From the NCBI GenBank assembly GCA_041397365.1, contig JAWKWT010000006.1:186001-250000 (forward strand): 64,000 nucleotides of DNA, written 5' to 3'. Numbering within the stretch: the first letter of the stretch is position 1; each line of letters starts with the position of its first letter. The translations under genes and the position numbers were made by a program. The DNA is from P52-10 sp041397365. GTDB lineage: Bacteria; Pseudomonadota; Alphaproteobacteria; Rhizobiales; Xanthobacteraceae. Shown here one piece after another: positions 36,372-45,305 of this stretch. Under the pieces are notes generated by a model. That model saw nothing but the letters and a program-made list of their open reading frames with translations, searched no databases and was not told where the DNA came from.

Positions 36372-37509
36372 ATGACCGACGCTTCCGGAGCTTTCCGCCG
36401 CCCCGACGCCGGATGTCCCCGCCGGGCCCACCCGGTCGCTGGCCACCTCGATCGCGCTCGGCGGCTGCGGCATCGTCGCCTTCGCCGCGCTGCTGGGCCT
36501 CGTCTGGTACTCGTCCGCGACGATCCTGCTGCTGTTCTCCGGCATCCTGTTCGGCATTTTTCTGGTGGCGCTGAGCGACCTGCTCGGCCGCCTGATCGGC
36601 GGCCCGCACGTCCTGCGCCTGGTGCTGGTGTGCGTCTTCCTCACCGGCCTGTTCTCGACCGTGATCGTTCTCGGCGGCGCGACAATCGCCCAGCAGGCGA
36701 ACGCACTGTCGGTCACGATCCGCTCACAGATCGGCACCGTGAAGACGTTTCTGGAGGAGCGCGGCGTCGACACCTCCTTCCTGACATTCGGAAACGCCGC
36801 GAACGGCACGGACGCGTCGCACACGACGCCGAACCTGCAAAACCTGCCGAGCGCCAGCGCCATCGCCTCGGGCACGAGCGCGGTGTTCAGCCAGACATGG
36901 AAATTCCTCGCCGGCCTGTTCGAGGCGCTCGGCAACATCTTCATCATCATCCTGCTGGGCATCCTGCTCGCGGCGCAGCCACAGCTTTACCGCAACGGCA
37001 TCCTGCGGTTCGTGCCGAAGCGGCGCGCCGAACGCGCCGTCAGCCTCACCGACGATCTCGGCGAAGCGTTGCGGCGCTGGCTGATCGGCCAGATCTGCAC
37101 CATGTCGTCGATCTTCATCGTCACCTGGATCGGATTGTCGATCATCGGAATCCCCGGCGCGCTGGTGCTGGGTTTCATCGCCGGCTTCCTGTCGTTCATT
37201 CCCAATGTCGGCGCGGTGCTGGCCGGCGTGCTGATCGTTCTGGCGAGCCTGGGCTCCGGCTTCGCCGCCATCGCCGCCGCGTTCGGCCTTTATCTGCTGG
37301 TGCAATTCCTCGAAGGCAATGTTCTCACACCGCTGATCCAGCGGCACGCCATCGACATTCCGCCGGCGACATTGTTCGGCGCGCAGATTTTCCTCGGATT
37401 CGTGTTCGGCCTCTGGGGACTGGCGCTGGCGCTGCCGATGATCGCGATCATCAAGGTGCTGATGAAACACCTGTTCCCGGTGGGGGACAGCGCCGCGCAG
37501 GCTGCTTGA
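36372..37509 (+). CDS. AI-2E/PerM family transporter (one apparent frameshift near the start)
   Basis: About 379 aa integral membrane protein of the AI-2 exporter/PerM family, with roughly eight spans and the family blocks FLSFIPNVGAVLAG near residue 275 and LEGNVLTPLIQRHAIDIPP near residue 317. The central hydrophilic stretch (residues ~135-180) is low complexity. The best start ATG (36372, MTDASGA) is in another frame from the body. Removing one T from the run at 36392-36394 joins them as ...SAAPTPDVPAGPTRSLAT. Without that correction the only start is a GTG at 36565, which would lose the first two helices. Substrate unknown. Confidence 0.85.
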
Positions 37510-37578
37510 GACACGCCGTCATCAAAGCTTCAAGGATGGGATGTTTGGTGTCGGCCGAACGTCCATTGGAGTGCGGCG

Positions 37579-39580
37579 ATGATTTTCGACGAAGGTAATT
37601 CCCATAGTGCAGACCGGCTGACACGCGCCCGCCGCGCCGAGCTTTCGCAGGACGAGGGCATCAATCCCGCCGCCAATCCGACCATGGGCGACGTGATCGC
37701 CTCGCGCTTTTCGCGGCGCGACATCATGAAGGGCGCGCTCGGCGTCGCGGCCATTGCGGCAACGGCATTGCCTTCGATGATCGAGGCCGCGCATGCGCAG
37801 ACCGCGCGGCCGGCATCGCGCTTTGCCTTCGACGAGATCGAGGCGAAGGTCGCGCACGATCATGCCGTGGCCAATGGCTATGACGCCGACGTGCTGATCC
37901 GCTGGGGCGATCCGGTGCTGAGCGACGCGCCGGCGTTCGAGCCGTTCGCGCAAAGCGCCCGCTCGCAGCAGGCGCAGTTCGGCTACAACAACGATTTTCT
38001 CGGCTATTTCCCGATGCCCGGCGCTGCGAACCCGTCGGCGCACGGACTGCTCGTCGTCAACCACGAATACACCAATGAAGAGCTGATGTTTCCGGGCATC
38101 GGCCGACAGGATACGCGCAGCGCAGGCTTTGCGAAGATGACGCCCGATCTTGCGGCGATCGAGATGGCCGCGCACGGCGGTTCCGTCATCGAGATCAAGC
38201 GCGACAACGGAAAATGGTCCGTCGTGCCGGGATCGAAATATGCACGGCGGATCGACGCCTCGACGCCGATGGAGGTCACCGGCCCGGCCGCGGGACATCC
38301 TCGCATGCAGACGCGCGACGATCCCTTGGGCAAACGCGTACTCGGCATGCTGAACAACTGCGCCGGCGGCGTCACGCCATGGGGAACGTGGCTCACCTGC
38401 GAGGAGAATTTCCACGGCTATTTCTTCGGCAAGCTCGACGAACAGCAGGCGGAAGGCCGCAACCACAAGCGCTACGGCGTTCCCGGCAACTGGATGAACT
38501 GGGGCCGGTATCACGACCGGTTCAATCTCGCGAAGGAGCCGAACGAGCCGAACCGTTTCGGCTGGGTGGTCGAGATCGATCCGTTCGATCCCGCCTCGAC
38601 ACCCAGGAAGCGCACCGCGCTCGGACGGCTGAAGCATGAAGGCGCGGCGGGCATCATCAACAGGGACGGCCGCTACGTCGTCTACACCGGCGACGACGAG
38701 CGCTTCGACTATGTCTATCGCTTCGTCACTGACGATCGCGTCGACCTCGCCAATCCCAAGGCCAATGCCGACATTCTGGATCGCGGCGTTCTTTCTGTCG
38801 CACGCTATGAGCAGGACGGAGCGCTCACATGGCTGCCGCTCGTGTTCGGCCAGGGGCCGCTCACGGCAGTGAACGGCTTCTCCAGCCAGGCCGATGTCCT
38901 GATCGAAACGCGGCGGGCCGCCGACCTGCTCGGCGCGACCAAAATGGACCGGCCCGAGGACATCGAGGCGAGCAAGAAAACCAACAAGGTCTATGTCGTC
39001 CTGACCAACAACACCCGTCGCAAGGCGGACCAGGTTGACGCCGCCAATCCCCGCCCCGACAATCGCTTCGGCCATATCATCGAGATGATCCCGCCGGATG
39101 GCGATCACGCGGCGGACGGCTTCCGCTGGGAGATTCTCGTGCGCTGCGGCGATCCGTCGGTCGCCGAGGTCGGCGCCACCTTCTCGCCGGAGACGACGCG
39201 CAACGGCTGGTTCGGCATGCCTGACAACGTCGCCGTCGATTCGGAAGGACGCTTGTGGGTCGCGACCGATGGCAATTCCGGCGCGACGACCGGGCGCTCG
39301 GACGGTGTCTGGGGGATCGAAACCGAAGGCGCGGCCCGTGGCACGTCGCGGCACTTCTATCGCGCCCCGCTCGGTGCCGAGCTTTGCGGCCCCTGCTTCA
39401 CGCCGGACAGCGAAACGCTGTTCGTCGCGATCCAGCATCCAGGCGAAGCCGATGATGATTCAGGCCCGGCCGCAACCTTCGAAAATCCTCGACGCGCTGG
39501 CCGGACTTCAAGCCGGACAGCCGCCGCGGCCCTCGGTGGTGGCGATCACGCGACGAAGCGGCGGAAAGATTGGCGCGTGA
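37579..39580 (+). CDS. phoX: PhoX-family alkaline phosphatase, Tat-exported (two apparent frameshifts)
   Basis: Periplasmic phosphatase of the DUF839/PhoX family, which in characterised members uses iron and calcium to release phosphate from esters. Corrected length is 667 aa. The twin-arginine motif SRRDIMKG is at residues 45-52, after a long N-region normal for PhoX. Blocks: VVNHEYTNEELMFPG, CAGGVTPWGTWLTCEENFHGYF, LGRLKHEGAAGI, YVVYTGDDERFDYVYRFV, GMPDNVAVDSEGRLWVATDG. Two C runs are one short (39487-39488 and 39521-39522); correcting them gives an ending RPSVVAITRRSGGKIGA at 39580. No Pho box was identified upstream. Confidence 0.9.
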
Positions 39581-39584
39581 CGGT

Positions 39585-39809
39585 TCAGACCGCGACGAAC
39601 AGCACCGTTGCTGCGACGGCTGCGGCGCAAGCCCAGAACGCGATCATCGGCCACGGACTCGGCTTGCCGTAGCGCCCTTCGGCGCGGCGCGCGCTGATGA
39701 GCGCCGCCTCATATTCATCGGACGTGGAGAACAGGCAGGCAAAGCCGTTGCGCGCCGAATCTTCGAGGCTGACGAGGGCGGGAGCGCTGCTGTTCGACCG
39801 GGCTTTCAT
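39585..39809 (-). CDS. Small C-tail-anchored membrane protein
   Basis: 74 aa. A polar N-terminal part (MKARSNSSAPALVSLEDSARNGF) is followed by one hydrophobic helix at about residues 54-73 at the extreme C-terminus. Function unknown. It ends five bases from the corrected phoX stop on the opposite strand; the apparent overlap with phoX exists only if the phoX frameshifts are ignored. The ribosome-binding site is weak. Confidence 0.5.
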   Translation of the reverse strand: MKARSNSSAPALVSLEDSARNGFACLFSTSDEYEAALISARRAEGRYGKPSPWPMIAFWACAAAVAATVLFVAV

Positions 39810-39882
39810 AAGACGGATCGTAGCCGCTTTATGGTAAAGGGAGCGTTAGCGGCGATATTTTTCGATTCCGCATCGGACCACG

Positions 39883-39909
39883 AAAAAGGCCGCCCGGAGG
39901 CGGCCTTTT
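39883..39909 (-). terminator. Rho-independent terminator of rplM-rpsI
   Basis: Stem AAGGCCGCC / GGCGGCCTT with a 4-base loop; T run on the minus strand after the stem and a matching A/T tract on the other side, so it may work in both directions. It lies about 30 bases past the rpsI stop. Confidence 0.88.
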
Positions 39910-39936
39910 GAAACTCTCGTAAAACAGCGAAGCCGA

Positions 39937-40413
39937 TCAGCGCTTCGAGAACTGGAACGAACGGCGGGCTTTCGCGCGGCCGTACTTCTTGCGCTCGACG
40001 ACACGCGAGTCGCGCGTCAGGAAGCCGCCCTTCTTCAGAATACCGCGCAGCTCCGGCTCGAAATTGGTCAGAGCCTTGGAGAGGCCGTGACGCACCGCGC
40101 CGGCCTGTCCCGACAATCCGCCGCCCGAAACGGTGCAGATGACATCGTACTGGCCGTTGCGGTTCGAGGTGACCAGCGGCTGCTGGATCATCATGCGCAG
40201 CACCGGACGGGCGAAGTAGACTTCGAACGCGCGCGTGTTGACGGTGATCTTGCCGGAACCCGGCTTCACCCAGACGCGGGCGACCGCGTCCTTGCGCTTG
40301 CCGGTCGCGTAGGCGCGGCCCTGCTTGTCGACCTTCTTCACATATTGCGGCGATTCCGGCGAAGCCGTCTTGAGCTGCGACAGCTGTTCGAGCGACTGCA
40401 TGTTCTCGGCCAT
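39937..40413 (-). CDS. rpsI: 30S ribosomal protein S9
   Basis: 158 aa. The family core begins at YATGKRKDAVARVWVKPGSGKITVN near residue 35 and ends with the canonical C-terminal YGRAKARRSFQFSKR, whose final basic residues contact P-site tRNA. The ~30-residue N-terminal extension is normal in alphaproteobacteria. The ATG shares one base with the rplM stop. Confidence 0.97.
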   Translation of the reverse strand: MAENMQSLEQLSQLKTASPESPQYVKKVDKQGRAYATGKRKDAVARVWVKPGSGKITVNTRAFEVYFARPVLRMMIQQPLVTSNRNGQYDVICTVSGGGLSGQAGAVRHGLSKALTNFEPELRGILKKGGFLTRDSRVVERKKYGRAKARRSFQFSKR

Positions 40414-40876
40414 CAGGCGGCCCTCATATTCTTGCGGTTCATGGACGCGACATCGACGACCTGCGGCTGCTGCGCCTCATGCGGATGCTCGGCCCCGGCG
40501 TAAACGCGCAGATTACCCAGCTGGCGGCGGCCAAGCGGTCCGCGCGGCAGCATGCGCTCCACGGCCTTTTCGACCACGCGCTCGGGGAAACGGCCTTCGA
40601 GGATCGACTTCGCCGAACGCTCCTTAATGCCGCCGATATAGCCGGTGTGATGGTAGTACATCTTCTGTTCGCGCTTGCGACCAGTGAGGACGACCTTGTC
40701 GGCGTTGATGATGATGACATTGTCGCCGCAGTCGACATGGGGCGTGTAGGTAGGCAGATGCTTGCCGCGAAGGCGCATCGCCACCAGCGTCGCGAGCCGG
40801 CCGACGACCAATCCCTTGGCGTCGATCAGCACCCATTTTTCTCGACCTCGGCGGGCTTTGCCGAAAACGTCTGCAT
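40413..40876 (-). CDS. rplM: 50S ribosomal protein L13 (one apparent frameshift)
   Basis: 154 aa after correction. The true start is ATG 40876 (MQTFSAKPAEVEK); the T run at 40836-40840 (plus strand) is one short, and adding a base joins it to KWVLIDAKGLVVGRLATLVAMRLRGK. L13 blocks follow: YTPHVDCGDNVIIINADKV and RMLPRGPLGRRQLGNLRVYAGAEHPHEAQQP. As rplM is essential, this shift is strong evidence for a sequence error. First gene of rplM-rpsI. Confidence 0.95.
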
Positions 40877-41022
40877 GATGGGGTTCCGTGAAATGCAAAG
40901 GGCGCACGATGCGCCCGATGTCGCGGTGTCTTAAAGAACGCCCCGCCGTCCGTCAATCCACCAACACAATAAATACATCAACAATATCAAACGCTTGAAA
41001 ATATGGTACAGTAATACCCTAA

Positions 41023-41454
41023 TTAATCCCGTTTCGGCGGAATGGAATAGGTCGCGGTGACATGGGCCACCAGATCCGGAGCTGCGACCGAATAAAGCCC
41101 GACCTCGCCGACGGCGAGCCGCTTGCCGAGCTTCAACAGCTTCGCCTCGGCGATGAGATCGTGCCCCGCCGGGGCTTTCGAGAGAAAATTGATGTTGAGA
41201 TTGGTCGTGACCGCGAGTCCAACCGGACCGATGGCCGACAGCAGAACCGCATACATGGCGACATCGGCCAGGGCCATCAGCGTCGGCCCCGACACTGTTC
41301 CGCCCGGCCGCAGCATTCCTTCATGATAGGTCTCGCGGAGCCGGCAGGTCTGCCCGTCCGCATGCAGAATCGCGATCGAGGTGCCCCGATACATCTGCGG
41401 AAACTCCTTCCGCAGAAATGCCTCCAGTTCCGGAACCGCCATCAGCGCCGACAT
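41023..41454 (-). CDS. PaaI-family hotdog-fold thioesterase
   Basis: About 143 aa. The hotdog fold is marked by GGTVSGPTLMALADVAMYAVLLSAIG (the helix with the catalytic-type Asp) and AVTTNLNINFLSKAPAGHDLIAEAKLLKLGKRLAVGEV. It probably hydrolyses acyl-CoA or clears stalled thioesters. I chose the ATG at 41454; longer frames would run into the upstream gene. It is divergent from the crotonase-fold gene at 41533 with a 78-base gap, so the two may share a regulatory region. Confidence 0.88.
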   Translation of the reverse strand: MSALMAVPELEAFLRKEFPQMYRGTSIAILHADGQTCRLRETYHEGMLRPGGTVSGPTLMALADVAMYAVLLSAIGPVGLAVTTNLNINFLSKAPAGHDLIAEAKLLKLGKRLAVGEVGLYSVAAPDLVAHVTATYSIPPKRD

Positions 41455-41532
41455 TCGCACCCTGCCCGCTCGCATCGTCCAGCCAATCGCATACAATGGC
41501 TCGAAGCCGACGCCTAGCAGCCGGAAGGCAAA

Positions 41533-42354
41533 ATGACCGTTCAAGACTCAAACCCGTCCACCGCCGAAGCCCCGCTGTTGCGGGAGACGATCGATTCCGT
41601 GGCGCTGCTGACGCTCAACCGACCGGAAGCGCGCAACGCTCTCTCCGAGGAGATGATCGCCGCGCTGCACGAGGCGATCGATACACTCGGCGGCGACGAC
41701 AGCATTCGCGCGATCATCATCGCCGCCAATGGCCTCGCCTTCTGCGCCGGCCACGACCTGAAGCAGCTTACCGCGCGGCGCGCCGATCCCGATCGCGGGC
41801 GCGGCTACTTCCATCAGATCATGACCTCATGCAGCGAGATGATGCAGGCGATCGTCCATTGCCCGAAGCCGGTGATCGCCGCCGTCAACGGCATTGCCAG
41901 CGCCGCCGGTTGTCAGTTGGTCGCGACCTGCGATCTCGCGGTCGCCTCCGCCGCCGCATCGTTTGCGACGCCCGGCGTCGATATCGGCCTGTTCTGCTCG
42001 ACGCCGATGGTGGCGCTGTCGCGCAACGTCGCGCGCAAGCAGACGATGGAGATGCTGCTGACCGGCGAACCCGTCGCGGCGGAAACGGCGCTTCGCATCG
42101 GTCTAGTGAATCGCGTCGTGCCGGCAGGCAGCGAGCACTCCGAGGCGATCGCGATCGCGAAAACCATCGCCAGCAAATCCGCCTATGTGCTGAAGATCGG
42201 CAAGACCGCGTTCTACCGTCAGGCCGAAATGTCGCTGGAGGACGCCTATCGCTACGCGGCGGAGGTGATGACGGAAAACATGATGGCGCGCGACGCGAGC
42301 GAAGGCATCGGCGCGTTCATCGAAAAGCGCTCGCCGCACTGGCAAGACAGCTAG
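41533..42354 (+). CDS. Enoyl-CoA hydratase/isomerase-family protein without the usual catalytic glutamates
   Basis: 273 aa crotonase-fold protein. The oxyanion-hole blocks are present (LAFCAGHDLKQL near residue 70; AVNGIASAAGCQLVATCDLAVAS near residue 118). At the positions of the two catalytic glutamates of classical hydratases it has Gln128 (CQL for CEL) and Gly148 (TPG for QPE). The ECHDC3-type subfamily shows the same loss. It may therefore catalyse a different CoA reaction or none. Neighbours metY and paaI do not settle the pathway. Confidence 0.88.
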   Translation: MTVQDSNPSTAEAPLLRETIDSVALLTLNRPEARNALSEEMIAALHEAIDTLGGDDSIRAIIIAANGLAFCAGHDLKQLTARRADPDRGRGYFHQIMTSCSEMMQAIVHCPKPVIAAVNGIASAAGCQLVATCDLAVASAAASFATPGVDIGLFCSTPMVALSRNVARKQTMEMLLTGEPVAAETALRIGLVNRVVPAGSEHSEAIAIAKTIASKSAYVLKIGKTAFYRQAEMSLEDAYRYAAEVMTENMMARDASEGIGAFIEKRSPHWQDS

Positions 42355-42563
42355 CCACCTTAGCCCCGCCGCAACTGATCGCGCGACGCCGCACAGGAAA
42401 AACAGCCTCCTGCCCACGCGACCGGCAGCATGACCGGCCCACGCTTGCGCGCGCGCAAAGAACGCAGTTGCGAAATCCACCCGAAATCCGCCATCGCCTT
42501 GACGAACGGGTTTCAACCTCCGCATGATCCGCCGCACGTTTCAGTTCCACACAAAGGACGGCC

Positions 42564-43844
42564 ATGACCGAGCGCACTCCCGGCTTCTCGACCCTTTCCA
42601 TTCACGCCGGCGCGCAGCCGGACCCGACCACCGGCGCGCGGACGACGCCGATCTACCAGACGTCCTCCTTCGTCTTCAACGACGCCGACCACGCCGCCTC
42701 GCTGTTCGGCTTGCAGGCGTTCGGCAACATCTATACGCGCCTCGGCAATCCGACCAACGCCGTGCTTGAGGAGCGCGTCGCAGCGCTTGAAGGCGGCACG
42801 GCCGCACTCGCGGTCGCCTCGGGTCATGCGGCGCAGGTGCTGGTGTTTCACACTCTGCTGACGCCCGGCGACGAATTCATTGCCTCGCGCAAGCTCTATG
42901 GCGGCTCGATCAACCAGTTCAACCACGCATATAAAAGCTTCGGCTGGAACGTCGTCTGGGCCGATCCCGAAGACATCGGCAGCTTCGAGCGCGCGGTCTC
43001 GCCCAAAACCAAAGCGATCTTCATTGAATCGATCGCCAATCCCGGCGGCAGCATCACCGACATCGAGGCGATCGCGGCCGTGGCGCGCAAGGCGGGCGTG
43101 CCGCTGATCGTCGACAACACGCTGGCGACGCCTTATCTGTGCAAGCCGATCGACCACGGCGCGGACATCGTCGTACACTCGCTGACGAAATTCCTCGGCG
43201 GCCACGGCAATTCGATCGGCGGCATCATCGTCGACGCCGGAACGTTCGACTGGTCGCGCGACAGCAAATATCCGATCCTGAGCGAACCGCGGCCGGAATA
43301 TCACGGGCTCAAATTGCAGGAGACGTTCGGCAATTTCGCCTTCGCGATCGCCTGCCGCGTGCTGGGCCTGCGCGATCTCGGCCCGGCGCTGTCGCCGTTC
43401 AACGCGTTCCTGATTTTAACGGGCATCGAGACGCTTCCCTTGCGCGTGCAGAAGCACAGCGACAATGCCAAGGCGGTGGCCGAATGGCTATCGAAGCATC
43501 CCGCCGTCGCCTGGGTCAGCTACGCCGGACTGCCGGGCGACAAGTACAACAACCTCGCCCACAAATATGTGCCCAAGGGTGCGGGCGCGGTGTTCACTTT
43601 CGGATTGAAGGGCGGCTATGAGGCCGGCAAGAAGCTGGTTTCAAACGTCAAGCTGTTCTCGCATCTGGCCAATGTCGGCGACACCCGTTCGCTGATTATT
43701 CATCCGGCCTCGACGACGCACAGCCAGCTCGCCGACGATCAGAAGATTCTCGCCGGCGCGGGCCCGGATGTCGTCCGCCTGTCGATCGGCATCGAGGACA
43801 AGGAAGACATCATCGCCGATCTGGATCAGGCGCTGAAAGCCTGA
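42564..43844 (+). CDS. metY: O-acetylhomoserine aminocarboxypropyltransferase (sulfhydrylase)
   Basis: PLP enzyme that makes homocysteine from O-acetylhomoserine and sulfide. 426 aa. The PLP lysine is in VVHSLTKFLGGHGNSIGG near residue 209; also TPIYQTSSFVF near residue 29, YTRLGNPTNAVLEERVAALEGG near residue 57, and the late block GDTRSLIIHPASTTHSQL typical of this branch of the Cys/Met enzymes. The 209-base leader shows no SAM riboswitch that I recognise. Its 3' end overlaps the convergent ctaA gene by 19 bases. Confidence 0.94.
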   Translation: MTERTPGFSTLSIHAGAQPDPTTGARTTPIYQTSSFVFNDADHAASLFGLQAFGNIYTRLGNPTNAVLEERVAALEGGTAALAVASGHAAQVLVFHTLLTPGDEFIASRKLYGGSINQFNHAYKSFGWNVVWADPEDIGSFERAVSPKTKAIFIESIANPGGSITDIEAIAAVARKAGVPLIVDNTLATPYLCKPIDHGADIVVHSLTKFLGGHGNSIGGIIVDAGTFDWSRDSKYPILSEPRPEYHGLKLQETFGNFAFAIACRVLGLRDLGPALSPFNAFLILTGIETLPLRVQKHSDNAKAVAEWLSKHPAVAWVSYAGLPGDKYNNLAHKYVPKGAGAVFTFGLKGGYEAGKKLVSNVKLFSHLANVGDTRSLIIHPASTTHSQLADDQKILAGAGPDVVRLSIGIEDKEDIIADLDQALKA

Positions 43845-44923
43845 GACGGCATTGAGCCATAGGAGACAGGTCGCGCGCTGAAGCGCGCGGCCTGCATCAA
43901 AACCAGCGTGATGACCGCGATCGCGCCGGCCTGATGCGCGAGCGCAAGATCGATGGGCACGTCGTTCAGCAGCGTCAGCACGCCAAGCGTCGCCTGAACG
44001 GCGACGGCGGCGACGATCGCCAGCGCGCCGCCGATCACCTTCTGCCCGGCGCGCAGCCGGATCACATGCATAAGGTGCGCGAGCACGGCGGCCAGCAGCA
44101 GATAGGCCAGCATGCGGTGCGTCCACTGCACCGTCAGCACGCTGTCGAAGAAGTTCCGCCACCATGGCTTTTCGAACAGCAGCCGCTCGGCGGAGGGAAT
44201 GAACGCGCCGTCGATCAGCGGCCAGGTGTTGAAGGCGCGGCCCGCGCGCAGTCCCGCGACCAGCGCGCCGAAATAGACTTGCAGGAATGTCAGCGCGGCG
44301 ATCCATTTCAGCGACGCGGAGAGTGCGCCCGACGGCGGCGCGGCCGCCTCCTGATGGCGCGGCGTCATGCGGATCAGCGTCCAGACGATGAAGGAATAGA
44401 TCGCCAGCGCCAGCAGCAGATGCACCGCGAGACGATATTGCGAGACCTCGGTGCGGCCGCTCAACCCCGACGCCACCATCCACCAGCCGACCGCGCCTTG
44501 CAGCCCGCCGAGCGCGAACATCACCCAGAGCCGCCCCTTCAGCGCGCGCGGCAGCCCGCCGCGCCAGAGGAACCACAGAAACGGCAGCAGGAACACGACG
44601 CCGATCGCGCGGCCGAGCTGTCGATGGCTCCACTCCCACCAGAAGATGGTCTTGAATTCATCGAGGCTCATGCCGCGATTGACCTGCTGGTACTGCGGAA
44701 TCTTCTTGTAGGCTTCGAACGCCTCGTCCCACGCCTGCTGCGTCAGCGGCGGGAGCGTGCCGGTCACAGGCTTCCATTCGACGATCGACAGGCCGGATTC
44801 GGTCAGGCGCGTCGCGCCGCCCACCATCACCATGGCGACGATCATCGCGGCGACGACGATCAGCCACACGCGGACCGCGCGCAGCGTCGTCTTGTCTCCG
44901 ATCATCTCGCTATTGGCTTGCAT
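43826..44923 (-). CDS. ctaA: Heme A synthase (COX15/CtaA)
   Basis: Inner-membrane enzyme that converts heme O to heme A for cytochrome c oxidase. 365 aa from the ATG at 44923 (MQANSEMIGDKT), eight expected spans. Conserved blocks: GGATRLTESGLSIVEWKPVTGTLPPL near residue 33, EFKTIFWWEWSHRQLGR with the heme-ligand histidine near residue 85, VQWTHRMLAYLLL near residue 265, and ALAHQAGAI near residue 328. Alphaproteobacterial type. Upstream frame extension to 44998 is unlikely. Confidence 0.95.
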   Translation of the reverse strand: MQANSEMIGDKTTLRAVRVWLIVVAAMIVAMVMVGGATRLTESGLSIVEWKPVTGTLPPLTQQAWDEAFEAYKKIPQYQQVNRGMSLDEFKTIFWWEWSHRQLGRAIGVVFLLPFLWFLWRGGLPRALKGRLWVMFALGGLQGAVGWWMVASGLSGRTEVSQYRLAVHLLLALAIYSFIVWTLIRMTPRHQEAAAPPSGALSASLKWIAALTFLQVYFGALVAGLRAGRAFNTWPLIDGAFIPSAERLLFEKPWWRNFFDSVLTVQWTHRMLAYLLLAAVLAHLMHVIRLRAGQKVIGGALAIVAAVAVQATLGVLTLLNDVPIDLALAHQAGAIAVITLVLMQAARFSARPVSYGSMPSQAFSA

Positions 44924-45027
44924 GTTTTCCCGCGGCAAATGCCTTGAACCTGAGCCCGCGGCCCTTATAGTGCCCGCGCCTCGCGGCGCAAGCCGCAACC
45001 TTGCCGCTTTTCGCTCACGTTCAGGTC

Positions 45028-45243
45028 ATGACGATACGCCAACGCAAATTCATCGGCGCGATCCTGCTGCTGGTTCTGGTGATCGTCTGGTCGCTGGCCG
45101 GCGTTGCCATCGCGCAAGCGCCGGTGCTGAAGGAATCGCGCGGCTGGCAGATGCTGTTCTATGTGGTGACCGGCCTCGGCTGGGTACTGCCGGCGATGCC
45201 GCTGATCCGCTGGATGTCACGGCCGGATAAGGAAACCCGCTAG
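45028..45243 (+). CDS. DUF2842 family membrane protein
   Basis: 71 aa with two hydrophobic helices (about residues 8-28 and 42-60), short basic termini, and the late motif YVVTGLGWVLPAMPLIRWM. Small proteins of this kind are conserved in alphaproteobacteria close to ctaA; function unknown. ATG at 45028 with AGG five bases upstream. Divergent from ctaA. Confidence 0.85.
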   Translation: MTIRQRKFIGAILLLVLVIVWSLAGVAIAQAPVLKESRGWQMLFYVVTGLGWVLPAMPLIRWMSRPDKETR

Positions 45244-45256
45244 GGTCTTATCGTCT

Positions 45257-45305
45257 AAGCATGATCTGATCCGAAAGCCGGTTCCCGCTTTTAGGGATCA
45301 TGCTT
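45257..45305. repeat. Dispersed inverted-repeat element (AAGCATGATC type)
   Basis: Perfect 10-bp terminal arms AAGCATGATC (45257-45266) and GATCATGCTT (45296-45305) around a GC-rich centre. The form matches a short palindromic element scattered through Rhizobiales genomes. Its right arm contains the TGA stop of the deacetylase-fold gene (45300-45298). Confidence 0.75.

Noticed and set aside
37522..39438. Long minus-strand open frame opposite phoX (638 codons)
   Set aside because: Antisense shadow; phoX on the plus strand has a Tat signal and clear family motifs.
42355..42563. SAM-II type riboswitch in the metY leader
   Set aside because: I could not find the pseudoknot elements of SAM-II or the SAM/SAH fold in these 209 bases. 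A covariance-model scan would settle it.
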